Source: Rhabditoides inermis
Lineage: Eukaryota; Nematoda; Chromadorea; Rhabditida; Rhabditidae
Length of the DNA: 64,000 nucleotides
Direction of reading: 5' to 3'
Assembly: GCA_963966185.1 (NCBI GenBank)
Contig: CAWZYM010000318.1
Span: 270,001 to 334,000, forward strand
Shown here: positions 46,174 through 60,473 of the stretch, one piece after another
How the letters are laid out: each line of letters begins with the position of its first letter
How positions within the stretch are numbered: the first letter of the stretch is position 1
The notes under the pieces: model-generated
Seen by the model: only the letters and a program-made list of their open reading frames with translations
The model's database searches: none
What the model was told of the DNA's origin: nothing
Position numbers and translations under genes: made by a program

Positions 46174-49046
46174 AAAAGGGCCGAATATTAATTTTGTTCC
46201 GGACAATATTCGGCTCGCCAAATCCGCGCTCATTTTAAAGACTCTGTCTTTGCTACAGAGATCATGTGTGGTCCAAAGTAGTTTGTGAGGTGTCAAAAAC
46301 GAGAAAAGGACGCATTACCGCATCGTCTCAGTCGTTTACAACAGTTCGGCAGTTGTGAACATGTATATCACACGTTTCAGGTGAGTTGGGGACTTCTCTG
46401 CAAACCACTAGACAACAGTCTGACCACTGTCTCACTCTTTGCACTCGTCTTTTTTCTACTTCAGACAACTTGATTATTGATTTGCCGGAAAAACCGAACA
46501 GTTTTTAGGAGCCGGATAAAAGGGCCGAATATTAATTTTGTTCCGGACAATATTCGGCTCGCCAAATCCGCGCTCATTTTAAAGACTCTGTCTTTGCTAC
46601 AGAGATCATGTGTGGTCCAAAATAGTTTGTGAGGTGTCAAAAACGAGAAAAGGACGCATTACCGCATCGTCTCAGTCGTTTACAACAGTTCGGCAGTTGT
46701 GAACATGTATTTGTATATCACACGTTTCAGGTGAGTTGGGGAGTTCTCTGCAAACCACTAGACAACAGTCTGACCACTGTCTCACCCTTTGCACTCGTCT
46801 TCTTTCTACTTCATACAACTTCATTATTGATTTGCCGGAAAAACCGAACAGTTTTTAGGAGCCGGATAAAAGGGCCGAATATTAATTTTGTTCCGGACAA
46901 TATTCGGCTCGCCAAATCCGCGCTCATTTTAAAATCTCTGTCTTTGCTACAGAGATCATGTGTGGTCCAAAGTAGTTTGTGAGGTGTCAAAAACGAGAAA
47001 AGGACGCATTACCGCATCGTCTCAGTCGTTTACAACAGTTCGGCAGTTGTGAACATGTATATCACACGTTTCAGGTGAGTTGGGGACTTCTCTGCAAACC
47101 ACTAGACAACAGTCTGACCACTGTCTCACTCTTTGACCTCGTCTTCTTTCTACTTCAGACAACTTCATTATTGATTTGCCGGAAAAACCGAACAGTTTTT
47201 AGGAGCCGGATAAAAGGGCCGAATATTAATTTTGTTCCGGACAATATTCGGCTCGCCAAATCCGCGCTCATTTTAAAGACTCTGTCTTTGCTACAGAGAT
47301 CATGTGTGGTCCAAAGTAGTTTGTGAGGTGTCAAAAACGAGAAAAGGACGCATTACCGCATCGTCTCAGTCGTTTACAACAGTTCGGCAGTTGTGAACAT
47401 GTATATCACACGTTTCAGGTGAGTTGGGGAGTTCTCTGCAAACCACTAGACAACAGTCTGACCACTGTCTCACCTTTTGCACTCGTCTTCTTTCTACTTC
47501 AGACAACTTCATTATTGATTTGCCGGAAAACCGAACAGTTTTTAGGAGCCGGATAAAAGGGCCGAATATTAATTTTGTTCCGGACAATATTCGGCTCGCC
47601 AAATCCGCGCTCATTTTAAAGACTCTGTCTTTGCTACAGAGATCATGTGTGGTCCAAAGTAGTTTGTGAGGTGTCAAAAACGAGAAAAGGACGCATTACC
47701 GCATCGTCTCAGTCGTTTACAACAGTTCGGCAGTTGTGAACATGTATTTGTATATCACACGTTTCAGGTGAGTTGGGGAGTTCTCTGCAAACCACTAGAC
47801 AACAGTCTGACCACTGTCTCACCCTTTGCACTCGTCTTCTTTCTACTTCAGACAACTTCATTATTGATTTGCCGGAAAAACCGAACAGTTTTTAGGAGCC
47901 GGATAAAAGGGCCGAATATTAATTTTGTTCCGGACAATATTCGGCTCGCCAAATCCGCGCTCATTTTAAAGACTCTGTCTTTGCTACAGAGATCATGTGT
48001 GGTCCAAAGTAGTTTGTGAGGTGTCAAAAACGAGAAAAGGATGCATTACCGCATCGTCTCAGTCGTTTACAACAGTTCGGCAGTTGTGAACATGTATATC
48101 ACACGTTTCAGGTGAGTTGGGGACTTCTCTGCAAACCACTAGACAACAGTCTGACCACTGTCTCACTCTTTGCACTCGTCTTCTTTCTACTTCAGACAAC
48201 TTCATTATTGATTTGCCGGAAAAACCGAACAGTTTTTAGGAGCCGGATAAAAGGGCCGAATATTAATTTTGTTCCGGACAATATTCGGCTCGCCAATTCC
48301 GCGCTCATTTTAAAGACTCTGTCTTTGCTACAGAGATCATGTGTGGTCCAAAGTAGTTTGTGAGGTGTCAAAAACGAGAAAAGGACGCATTACCGCATCG
48401 TCTCAGTCGTTTACAACAGTTCGGCAGTTGTGAACATGTATATCACACGTTTCAGGTGAATTGGGGAGTTCTCTGCAAACCACTAGACAACAGTCTGACC
48501 ACTGTCTCACCCTTTGCACTCGTCTTCTTTCTACTTCAGACAACTTCATTATTGATTTGCCGGAAAACCGAACAGTTTTTAGGAGCCGGATAAAAGGGCC
48601 GAATATTAATTTTGTTCCGGACAATATTCGGCTCGCCAAATCCGCGCTCATTTTAAAGACTCTGTCTTTGCTACAGAGATCATGTGTGGTCCAAAGTAGT
48701 TTGTGAGGTGTCAAAAACGAGAAAAGGACGCATTACCGCATCGTCTCAGTCGTTTACAACAGTTCGGCAGTTGTGAACATGTATATCACACGTTTCAGGT
48801 GAGTTGGGGAACTTTCTGCAAACCACTAGACAACAGTCTGACCACTGTCTCACTCTTTGCACTCATCTTCTTTCTACTTCAGACAACTTCATTATTGATT
48901 TGCCGGAAAAACCGAACAGTTTTTAGGAGCCGGATAAAAGGGCCGAATATTAATTTTGTTCCGGACAATATTCGGCTCGCCAAATCCGCGCTCATTTTAA
49001 AGACTCTGTCTTTGCTACAGAGATCATGTGTGGTCCAAAGTAGTTT

Positions 49047-52000
49047 GTGAGGTGTCAAAAACGAGAAAAGGACGCATTACCGCATCGTCTCAGTCGTTTA
49101 CAACAGTTCGGCAGTTGTGAACATGTATATCACACGTTTAAGGTGAGTTGGGGAGTTCTCTGCAAACCACTAGACAACAGTCTGACCACTGTCTCACTCT
49201 TTGCACTCGTCTTCTTTCTACTTCAGACAACTTCATTATTGATTTGCCGGAAAAACCGAACAGTTTTTAGGAGCCGGATAAAAGGGCCGAATATTAATTT
49301 TGTTCCGGACAATATTCGGCTCGCCAAATCCGCGCTCATTTTAAAGACTCTGTCTTTGCTACAGAGATCATGTGTGGTCCAAAGTAGTTTGTGAGGTGTC
49401 AAAAACGAGAAAAGGACGCATTACCGCATCGTCTCAGTCGTTTACAACAGTTCGGCAGTTGTGAACATGTATATCACACGTTTCAGGTGAATTGGGGAGT
49501 TCTCTGCAAACCACTAGACAACAGTCTGACCACTGTCTCACCCTTTGCACTCGTCTTCTTTCTACTTCAGACAACTTCATTATTGATTTGCCGGAAAACC
49601 GAACAGTTTTTAGGAGCCGGATAAAAGGGCCGAATATTAATTTTGTTCCGGACAATATTCGGCTCGCCAAATCCGCGCTCATTTTAAAGACTCTGTCTTT
49701 GCTACAGAGATCATGTGTGGTCCAAAGTAGTTTGTGAGGTGTCAAAAACGAGAAAAGGACGCATTACCGCATCGTCTCAGTCGTTTACAACAGTTCGGCA
49801 GTTGTGAACATGTATATCACACGTTTCAGGTGAGTTGGGGAATTCTCTGCAAACCACTAGACAACAGTCTGACCACTGTCTCACTCTTTGCACTCGTCTT
49901 CTTTCTACTTCAGACAACTTCATTATTGATTTGCCGGAAAAACCGAACAGTTTTTAGGAGCCGGATAAAAGGGCCGAATATTAATTTTGTTCCGGACAAT
50001 ATTCGGCTCGCCAAATCCGCGCTCATTTTAAAGACTCTGTCTTTGCTACAGAGATCATGTGTGGTCCAAAATAGTTTGTGAGGTGTCAAAAACGAGAAAA
50101 GGACGCATTACCGCATCGTCTCAGTCGTTTACAACAGTTCGGCAGTTGTGAACATGTATATCACACGTTTCAGGTGAGTTGGTGAATTCTCTGCAAACCA
50201 CTAGACAACAGTCTGACCACTGTCTCACTCTTTGCACTCGTCTTCTTTCTACTTCAGACAACTTCATTATTGATTTGCCGGAAAAACCGAACAGTTTTTA
50301 GGAGCCGGATAAAAGGGCCGAATATTAATTTTGTTCCGTACAATATTCGGCTCGCCAAATCCGCGCTCATTTTAAAGACTCTGTCTTTGCTACAGAGATC
50401 ATGTGTGGTCCAAAGTAGTTTGTGAGGTGTCAAAAACGAGAAAAGGACGCATTACCGCATCGTCTCAGTCGTTTACAACAGTTCGGCAGTTGTGAACATG
50501 TATTTGTATATCACACGTTTCAGGTGAGTTGGGGAGTTCTCTGCAAACCACTAGACAACAGTCTGACCACTGTCTCACTCTTTGCACTCATCTTCTTTCT
50601 ACTTCAGACAACTTCATTATTGATTTGCCGGAAAAACCGAACAGTTTTTAGGAGCCGGATAAAAGGGCCGAATATTAATTTTGTTCCGGACAATATTCGG
50701 CTCGCCAAATCCGCGCTCATTTTAAAGACTCTGTCTTTGCTACAGAGATCATGTGTGGTCCAAAGTAGTTTGTGAGGTGTCAAAAACGAGAAAAGGACGC
50801 ATTACCGCATCGTCTCAGTCGTTTACAACAGTTCGGCAGTTGTGAACATGTATATCACACGTTTAAGGTGAGTTGGGGAGTTCTCTGCAAACCACTAGAC
50901 AACAGTCTGACCACTGTCTCACTCTTTGCACTCGTCTTCTTTCTACTTCAGACAACTTCATTATTGATTTGCCGGAAAAACCGAACAGTTTTTAGGAGCC
51001 GGATAAAAGGGCCGAATATTAATTTTGTTCCGGACAATATTCGGCTCGCCAAATCCGCGCTCATTTTAAAGACTCTGTCTTTGCTACAGAGATCATGTGT
51101 GGTCCAAAGTAGTTTGTGAGGTGTCAAAAACGAGAAAAGGACGCATTACCGCATCGTCTCAGTCGTTTACAACAGTTCGGCAGTTGTGAACATGTATATC
51201 ACACGTTTCAGGTGAATTGGGGAGTTCTCTGCAAACCACTAGACAACAGTCTGACCACTGTCTCACCCTTTGCACTCGTCTTCTTTCTACTTCAGACAAC
51301 TTCATTATTGATTTGCCGGAAAACCGAACAGTTTTTAGGAGCCGGATAAAAGGGCCGAATATTAATTTTGTTCCGGACAATATTCGGCTCGCCAAATCCG
51401 CGCTCATTTTAAAGACTCTGTCTTTGCTACAGAGATCATGTGTGGTCCAAAGTAGTTTGTGAGGTGTCAAAAACGAGAAAAGGACGCATTACCGCATCGT
51501 CTCAGTCGTTTACAACAGTTCGGCAGTTGTGAACATGTATATCACACGTTTCAGGTGAGTTGGGGAATTCTCTGCAAACCACTAGACAACAGTCTGACCA
51601 CTGTCTCACTCTTTGCACTCGTCTTCTTTCTACTTCAGACAACTTCATTATTGATTTGCCGGAAAAACCGAACAGTTTTTAGGAGCCGGATAAAAGGGCC
51701 GAATATTAATTTTGTTCCGGACAATATTCGGCTCGCCAAATCCGCGCTCATTTTAAAGACTCTGTCTTTGCTACAGAGATCATGTGTGGTCCAAAATAGT
51801 TTGTGAGGTGTCAAAAACGAGAAAAGGACGCATTACCGCATCGTCTCAGTCGTTTACAACAGTTCGGCAGTTGTGAACATGTATATCACACGTTTCAGGT
51901 GAGTTGGTGAATTCTCTGCAAACCACTAGACAACAGTCTGACCACTGTCTCACTCTTTGCACTCGTCTTCTTTCTACTTCAGACAACTTCATTATTGATT

Positions 52001-52496
52001 TGCCGGAAAAACCGAACAGTTTTTAGGAGCCGGATAAAAGGGCCGAATATTAATTTTGTTCCGTACAATATTCGGCTCGCCAAATCCGCGCTCATTTTAA
52101 AGACTCTGTCTTTGCTACAGAGATCATGTGTGGTCCAAAGTAGTTTGTGAGGTGTCAAAAACGAGAAAAGGACGCATTACCGCATCGTCTCAGTCGTTTA
52201 CAACAGTTCGGCAGTTGTGAACATGTATTTGTATATCACACGTTTCAGGTGAGTTGGGGAGTTCTCTGCAAACCACTAGACAACAGTCTGACCACTGTCT
52301 CACTCTTTGCACTCGTCTTCTTTCTACTTCAGACAACTTTATTATTGATTTGCCGGAAAAACCGAACAGTTTTTAGGAGCCGGATAAAAGGGCCGAATAT
52401 TAATTTTGTTCCGGACAATATTCGGCTCGCCAAATCCGCGCTCATTTTAAAGACTCTGTCTTTGCTACAGAGATCATGTGTGGTCCAAAGTAGTTT
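49047..52496 (+). repeat. Five-monomer higher-order repeat, 1725 bp, two copies
   Basis: The rare GTTTAAGGTGAG variant at 49136 recurs at 50861, an offset of 1725 bp. The following monomers with GTGAATTGG donors and one A fewer, and later the GTTGGTGAATTC variant, recur at the same offset. The two copies are 49047-50771 and 50772-52496. Confidence 0.85.
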
Positions 52497-54583
52497 GTGA
52501 GGTGTCAAAAACGAGAAAAGGACGCATTACCGCATCGTCTCAGTCGTTTACAACAGTTCGGCAGTTGTGAACATGTATTTGTATATCACACGTTTCAGGT
52601 GAGTTGGGGAATTCTCTGCAAACCACTAGACAACAGTCTGACCACTGTCTCACTCTTTGCACTCGTCTTCTTTCTACTTCAGACAACTTCATTATTGATT
52701 TGCCGGAAAAACCGAACAGTTTTTAGGAGCCGGATAAAAGGGCCGAATATTAATTTTGTTCCGGACAATATTCGGCTCGCCAAATCCGCGCTCATTTTAA
52801 AGACTCTGTCTTTGCTACAGAGATCATGTGTGGTCCAAAGTAGTTTGTGAGGTGTCAAAAACGAGAAAAGGACGCATTACCGCATCGTCTCAGTCGTTTA
52901 CAACAGTTCGGCAGTTGTGAACATGTATTTGTATATCACACGTTTCAGGTGAGTTGGGGAGTTCTCTGCAAACCACTAGACAACAGTCTGACCACTGTCT
53001 CACTCTTTGCACTCGTCTTCTTTCTACTTCAGACAACTTTATTATTGATTTGCCGGAAAAACCGAACAGTTTTTAGGAGCCGGATAAAAGGGCCGAATAT
53101 TAATTTTGTTCCGGACAATATTCGGCTCGCCAAATCCGCGCTCATTTTAAAGATTCTGTCTTTGCTACAGAGATCATGTGTGGTCCAAAGTAGCTTGTGA
53201 GGTGTCAAAAACGAGAAAAGGACGCATTACCGTATCGTCTCAGTCGTTTACAACAGTTCGGCAGTTGTGAACATGTATATCACACGTTTCAGGTGAGTTG
53301 GGGACTTCTCTGCAAACCACTAGACAACAGTCTGACCACTGTCTTTTTTTTGCACTCGTCTTCTTTCTACTTCAGACAACTTCAACTTCATTATTGATTT
53401 GCCGGAAAAACCGAACAGTTTTTAGGAGCCGGATAAAAGGGCCGAATATTAATTTTGTTCCGGACAATATTCGGCTCGCCAAATTCGCGCTCATTTTAAA
53501 GACTCTGTCTCTGCTACAGAGATCATGTGTGGTCCAAAGTAGTTTGTGAGGTGTCAAAAACGAGAAAAGGACGCATTACCGCATCGTCTCAGTCGTTTAC
53601 AACAGTTCGGCAGTTGTGAACATGTATTTGTATATCACACGTTTCAGGTGAGTTGGGGAGTTCTCTGCAAACCACTAGACAACAGTCTGACCACTGTCTC
53701 ACCCTTTGCACTCGTCTTCTTTCTACTTCAGACAACTTCATTATTGATTTGCCGGAAAAACCGAACAGTTTTTAGGAGCCGGATAAAAGGGCCGAATATT
53801 AATTTTGTTCCGGACAATATTCGGCTCGCCAAATCCGCGCTCATTTTAAAGACTCTGTCTTTGCTACAGAGATCATGTGTGGTCCAAAGTAGTTTGTGAG
53901 GTGTCAAAAACGAGAAAAGGACGCATTACCGCATCGTCTCAGTCGTTTACAACAGTTCGGCAGTTGTGAACATGTATATCACACGTTTCAGGTGAGTTGG
54001 GGAGTTCTCTGCAAACCACTAGACAACAGTCTGACCACTGTCTCACCCTTTGCACTCGTCTTCTTTCTACTTCAGACAACTTCATTATTGATTTGCCGGA
54101 AAAACCGAACAGTTTTTAGGAGCCGGATAAAAGGGCCGAATATTAATTTTGTTCCGGACAATATTCGGCTCGCCAAATCCGCGCTCATTTTAAAGACTCT
54201 GTCTTTGCTACAGAGATCATGTGTGGTCCAAAGTAGTTTGTGAGGTGTCAAAAACGAGAAAAGGACGCATTACCGCATCGTCTCAGTCGTTTACAACAGT
54301 TCGGCAGTTGTGAACATGTATATCACACGTTTCAGGTGAGTTGGGGAATTCTCTGCAAACCACTAGACAACAGTCTGAACACTGTCTCACTCTTTGCACT
54401 CGTCTTCTTTCTACTTCAGACAACTTCATTATTGATTTGCCGGAAAAACCGAACAGTTTTTAGGAGCCGGATAAAAGGGCCGAATATTAATTTTGTTCCG
54501 GACAATATTCGGCTCGCCAAATCCGCGCTCATTTTAAAGACTCTGTCTTTGCTACAGAGATCATGTGTGGTCCAAAGTAGTTT

Positions 54584-56315
54584 GTGAGGTGTCAAAAACG
54601 AGAAAAGGACGCATTACCGCATCGTCTCAGTCGTTTACAACAGTTCGGCAGTTGTGAACATGTATATCACACGTTTCAGGTGAGTTGGGGACTTCTCTGC
54701 AAACCACTAGACAACAGTCTGACCACTGTCTCACTCTTTGCACTCGTCTTCTTTCTACTTCAGACAACTTCATTATTGATTTGCCGGAAAAACCGAACAG
54801 TTTTTAGGAGCCGGATAAAAGGGCCGAATATTAATTTTGTTCCGGACAATATTCGGCTCGCCTAATCCGCGCTCATTTTAAAGACTCTGTCTTTGCTACA
54901 GAGATCATGTGTGGTCCAAAGTAGTTTGTGAGGTGTCAAAAACGAGAAAAGGACGCATTACCGCATCGTCTCAGTCGTTTACAACAGTTCGGCAGTTGTG
55001 AACATGTATTTGTATATCACACGTTTCAGGTGAGTTGGGGAGTTCTCTGCAAACCACTAGACAACAGTCTGACCACTGTCTCACCCTTTGCACTCGTCTT
55101 CTTTCTACTTCAGACAACTTCATTATTGATTTGCCGGAAAAACCGAACAGTTTTTAGGAGCCGGATAAAAGGGCCGAATATTAATTTTGTTCCGGACAAT
55201 ATTCGGCTCGCCAAATCCGCGCTCATTTTAAAGACTCTGTCTTTGCTACAGAGATCATGTGTGGTCCAAAGTAGTTTGTGAGGTGTCAAAAACGAGAAAA
55301 GGACGCATTACCGCATCGTCTCAGTCGTTTACAACAGTTCGGCAGTTGTGAACATGTATATCACACGTTTCAGGTGAGTTGGGGAATTCTCTGCAAACCA
55401 CTAGACAACAGTCTGAACACTGTCTCACTCTTTGCACTCGTCTTCTTTCTACTTCAGACAACTTCATTATTGATTTGCCGGAAAAACCGAACAGTTTTTA
55501 GGAGCCGGATAAAAGGGCCGAATATTAATTTTGTTCCGGACAATATTCGGCTCGCCTAATCCGCGCTCATTTTAAAGACTCTGTCTTTGCTACAGAGATC
55601 ATGTGTGGTCCAAAGTAGTTTGTGAGGTGTCAAAAACGAGAAAAGGACGCATTACCGCATCGTCTCAGTCGTTTACAACAGTTCGGCAGTTGTGAACATG
55701 TATTTGTATATCACACGTTTCAGGTGAGTTGGGGAGTTCTCTGCAAACCACTAGACAACAGTCTGACCACTGTCTCACCCTTTGCACTCGTCTTCTTTCT
55801 ACTTCAGACAACTTCATTATTGATTTGCCGGAAAAACCGAACAGTTTTTAGGAGCCGGATAAAAGGGCCGAATATTAATTTTGTTCCGGACAATATTCGG
55901 CTCGCCAAATCCGCGCTCATTTTAAAGACTCTGTCTTTGCTACAGAGATCATGTGTGGTCCAAAGTAGTTTGTGAGGTGTCAAAAACGAGAAAAGGACGC
56001 ATTACCGCATCGTCTCAGTCGTTTACAACAGTTCGGCAGTTGTGAACATGTATATCACACGTTTCAGGTGAGTTGGGGAATTCTCTGCAAACCACTAGAC
56101 AACAGTCTGAACACTGTCTCACTCTTTGCACTCGTCTTCTTTCTACTTCAGACAACTTCATTATTGATTTGCCGGAAAAACCGAACAGTTTTTAGGAGCC
56201 GGATAAAAGGGCCGAATATTAATTTTGTTCCGGACAATATTCGGCTCGCCAAATCCGCGCTCATTTTAAAGACTCTGTCTTTGCTACAGAGATCATGTGT
56301 GGTCCAAAGTAGTTT
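54584..56315 (+). repeat. Two-monomer repeat, 694 bp
   Basis: The 344-bp and 350-bp classes alternate here. The CGCCTAATCC variant recurs at 694-bp spacing (about 54861 and 55555), and CTGAACACTG repeats at 55414 and 56108. Confidence 0.7.
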
Positions 56316-59300
56316 GTGAGGTGTCAAAAACGAGAAAAGGACGCATTACCGCATCGTCTCAGTCGTTTACAACAGTTCGGCAGTTGTGAACATGTATATC
56401 ACACGTTTCAGGTGAGTTGGGGAATTCTCTGCAAACCACTAGACAACAGTCTGAACACTGTCTCACTCTTTGCACTCGTCTTCTTTCTACTTCAGACAAC
56501 TTCATTATTGATTTGCCGGAAAAACCGAACAGTTTTTAGGAGCCGGATAAAAGGGCCGAATATTAATTTTGTTCCGGACAATATTCGGCTCGCCAAATCC
56601 GCGCTCATTTTAAAGACTCTGTCTTTGCTACAGAGATCATGTGTGGTCCAAAATAGTTTGTGAGGTGTCAAAAACGAGAAAAGGACGCATTACCGCATCG
56701 TCTCAGTCGTTTACAACAGTTCGGCAGTTGTGAACATGTATTTGTATATCACACGTTTCAGGTGAGTTGGGGAGTTTTCTGCAAACCACTAGACAACAGT
56801 CTGACCACTGTCTCACCCTTTGCACTCGTCTTCTTTCTACTTCAGACAACTTCATTATTGATTTGCCGGAAAAACCGAACAGTTTTTAGGAGCCGGATAA
56901 AAGGGCCGAATATTAATTTTGTTCCGGACAATATTCGGCTCGCCAAATCCGCGCTCATTTTAAAGACTCTGTCTTTGCTACAGAGATCATGTGTGGTCCA
57001 AAGTAGTTTGTGAGGTGTCAAAAACGAGAAAAGGACGCATTACCGCATCGTCTCAGTCGTTTACAACAGTTCGGCAGTTGTGAACATGTATATCACACGT
57101 TTCAGGTGAGTTGGGGACTTCTCTGCAAACCACTAGACAACAGTCTGACCACTGTCTTTTTTTTTGCACTCGTCTTCTTTCTACTTCAGACAACTTCATT
57201 ATTGATTTGCCGGAAAAACCGAACAGTTTTTAGGAGCCGGATAAAAGGGCCGAATATTAATTTTGTTCCGGACAATATTCGGCTCGCCAAATTCGCGCTC
57301 ATTTTAAAGACTCTGTCTCTGCTACAGAGATCATGTGTGGTCCAAAGTAGTTTGTGAGGTGTCAAAAACGAGAAAAGGACGCATTACCGCATCGTCTCAG
57401 TCGTTTACAACAGTTCGGCAGTTGTGAACATGTATTTGTATATCACACGTTTCAGGTGAGTTGGGGAGTTCTCTGCAAACCACTAGACAACAGTCTGACC
57501 ACTGTCTCACCCTTTGCACTCGTCTTCTTTCTACTTCAGACAACTTCATTATTGATTTGCCGGAAAAACCGAACAGTTTTTAGGAGCCGGATAAAAGGAC
57601 CGAATATTAATTTTGTTCCGGACAATATTCAGCTCGCCAAATCCGCGCTCATTTTAAAGACTCTGTCTTTGCTACAGAGATCATGTGTGGTCCAAAGTAG
57701 TTTGTGAGGTGTCAAAAACGAGAAAAGGACGCATTACCGCATCGTCTCAGTCGTTTACAACAGTTCGGCAGTTGTGAACATGTATATCACACGTTTCAGG
57801 TGAGTTGGGGACTTCTCTGCAAACCACTAGACAACAGTCTGACCACTGTCTCACTCTTTGCACTCGTCTTCTTTCTACTTCAGACAACTTCATTATTGAT
57901 TTGCCGGAAAAACCGAACAGTTTTCAGGAGCCGGATAAAAGGGCCGAATATTAATTTTGTTCCGGACAATATTCGGCTCGCCAAATCCGCGCTCATTTTA
58001 AAGACTCTGTCTTTGCTACAGAGATCATGTGTGGTTCAAAGTAGTTTGTGAGGTGTCAAAAACGAGAAAAGGACGCATTACCGCATCGTCTCAGTCGTTT
58101 ACAACAGTTCGGCAGTTGTGAACATGTATATCACACGTTTCAGGTGAGTTGGGGACTTCTCTGCAAACCACTAGACAACAGTCTGACCACTGTCTCACTC
58201 TTTGCACTCGTCTTCTTTCTACTTCAGACAACTTCATTGATGATTTGCCGGAAAAACCGAACAGTTTTTAGGAGCCGGATAAAAGGGCCGAATATTAATT
58301 TTGTTCCGGACAATATTCGGCTCGCCAAATCCGCGCTCATTTTAAAGACTCTGTCTTTGCTACAGAGATCATGTGTGGTCCAAAGTAGTTTGTGAGGTGT
58401 CAAAAACGAGAAAAGGACGCATTACCGCATCGTCTCAGTCGTTTACAACAGTTCGGCAGTTGTGAACATGTATTTGTATATCACACGTTTCAGGTGAGTT
58501 GGGGAGTTCTCTGCAAACCACTAGACAACAGTCTGACCACTGTCTCACCCTTTGCACTCGTCTTCTTTCTACTTCAGACAACTTCATTATTGATTTGCCG
58601 GAAAAACCGAACAGTTTTTAGGAGCCGGATAAAAGGGCCGAATATTATTTTTGTTCCGGACAATATTCGGCTCGCCAAATCCGCGCTCATTTTAAAGACT
58701 CTGTCTTTGCTACAGAGATCATGTGTGGTCCAAAATAGTTTGTGAGGTGTCAAAAACGAGAAAAGGACGCATTACCGCATCGTCTCAGTCGTTTACAACA
58801 GTTCGGCAGTTGTGAACATGTATATCACACGTTTCAGGTGAGTTGGGGACTTCTCTGCAAACCACTAGACAACAGTCCGACCACTGTCTCACTCTTTGCA
58901 CTCGTCTTCTTTCTACTTCAGACAACTTCATTATTGATTTGCCGGAAAAACCGAACAGTTTTCAGGAGCCGGATAAAAGGGCCGAATATTAATTTTGTTC
59001 GGGACAATATTCGGCTCGCCAAATCCGCGCTCATTTTAAAGACTCTGTCTTTGCTACAGAGATCATGTGTGGTCCAAAGTAGTTTGTGAGGTGTCAAAAA
59101 CGAGAAAAGGACGCATTACCGCATCGTCTCAGTCGTTTACAACAGTTCGGCAGTTGTGAACATGTATATCACACGTTTCAGGTGAGTTGGGGACTTCTCT
59201 GCAAACCACTAGACAACAGTCTGACCACTGTCTCACTCTTTGCACTCGTCTTCTTTCTACTTCAGACAACTTCATTATTGATTTGCCGGAAAAACCGAAC

Positions 59301-60473
59301 AGTTTTTAGGAGCCGGATAAAAGGGCCGAATATTAATTTTGTTCCGGACAATATTCGGCTCGCCAAATCCGCGCTCATTTTAAAGACTCTGTCTTTGCTA
59401 CAGAGATCATGTGTGGTCCAAAGTAGTTTGTGAGGTGTCAAAAACGAGAAAAGGACGCATTACCGCACCGTCTCAGTCGTTTACAACAGTTCGGCAGTTG
59501 TGAACATGTATATCACACGTTTCAGGTGAGTTGGGGACTTCTCTGCAAACCACTAGACAACAGTCTGACCACTGTCTCACTCTTTGCACTCGTCTTCTTT
59601 CTACTTCAGACAACTTCATTATTGATTTGCCGGAAAAACCGAACAGTTTTCAGGAGCCGGATAAAAGGGCCGAATATTAATTTTGTTCCGGACAATATTC
59701 GGCTCGCCAAATCCGCGCTCATTTTAAAAACTCTGTCTTTGCTACAGAGATCATGTGTGGTCCAAAGTAGTTTGTGAGGTGTCAAAAACGAGAAAAGGAC
59801 GCATTACCGCATCGTCTCAGTCGTTTACAACAGTTCGGCAGTTGTGAACATGTATTTGTATATAACACGTTTCAGGTGAGTTGGGGAGTTCTCTGCAAAC
59901 CACTAGACAACAGTCTGACCACTGTCTCACCCTTTGCACTCGTCTTCTTTCTACTTCAGACAACTTCATTATTGATTTGCCGGAAAAACCGAACAGTTTT
60001 TAGGAGCCGGATAAAAGGGCCGAATATTAATTTTGTTCCGGACAATATTCGGCTCGCCAAATCCGCGCTCATTTTAAAGACTCTGTCTTTGCTACAGAGA
60101 TCATGTGTGGTCCAAAGTAGTTTGTGAGGTGTCAAAAACGAGAAAAGGACGCATTACCGCATCGTCTCAGTCGTTTACAACAGTTCGGCAGTTGTGAACA
60201 TGTATTTGTATATCACACGTTTCAGGTGAGTTGGGGAGTTCTCTGCAAACCACTAGACAACAGTCTGACCACTGTCTCACCCTTTGCACTCGTCTTCTTT
60301 CTACTTCAGACAACTTCATTATTGATTTGCCGGAAAAACCGAACAGTTTTTAGGAGCCGGATAAAAGGGCCGAATATTAATTTTGTTCCGGACAATATTC
60401 GGCTCGCCAAATCCGCGCTCATTTTAAAGACTCTGTCTTTGCTACAGAGATCATGTGTGGTCCAAAGTAGTTT

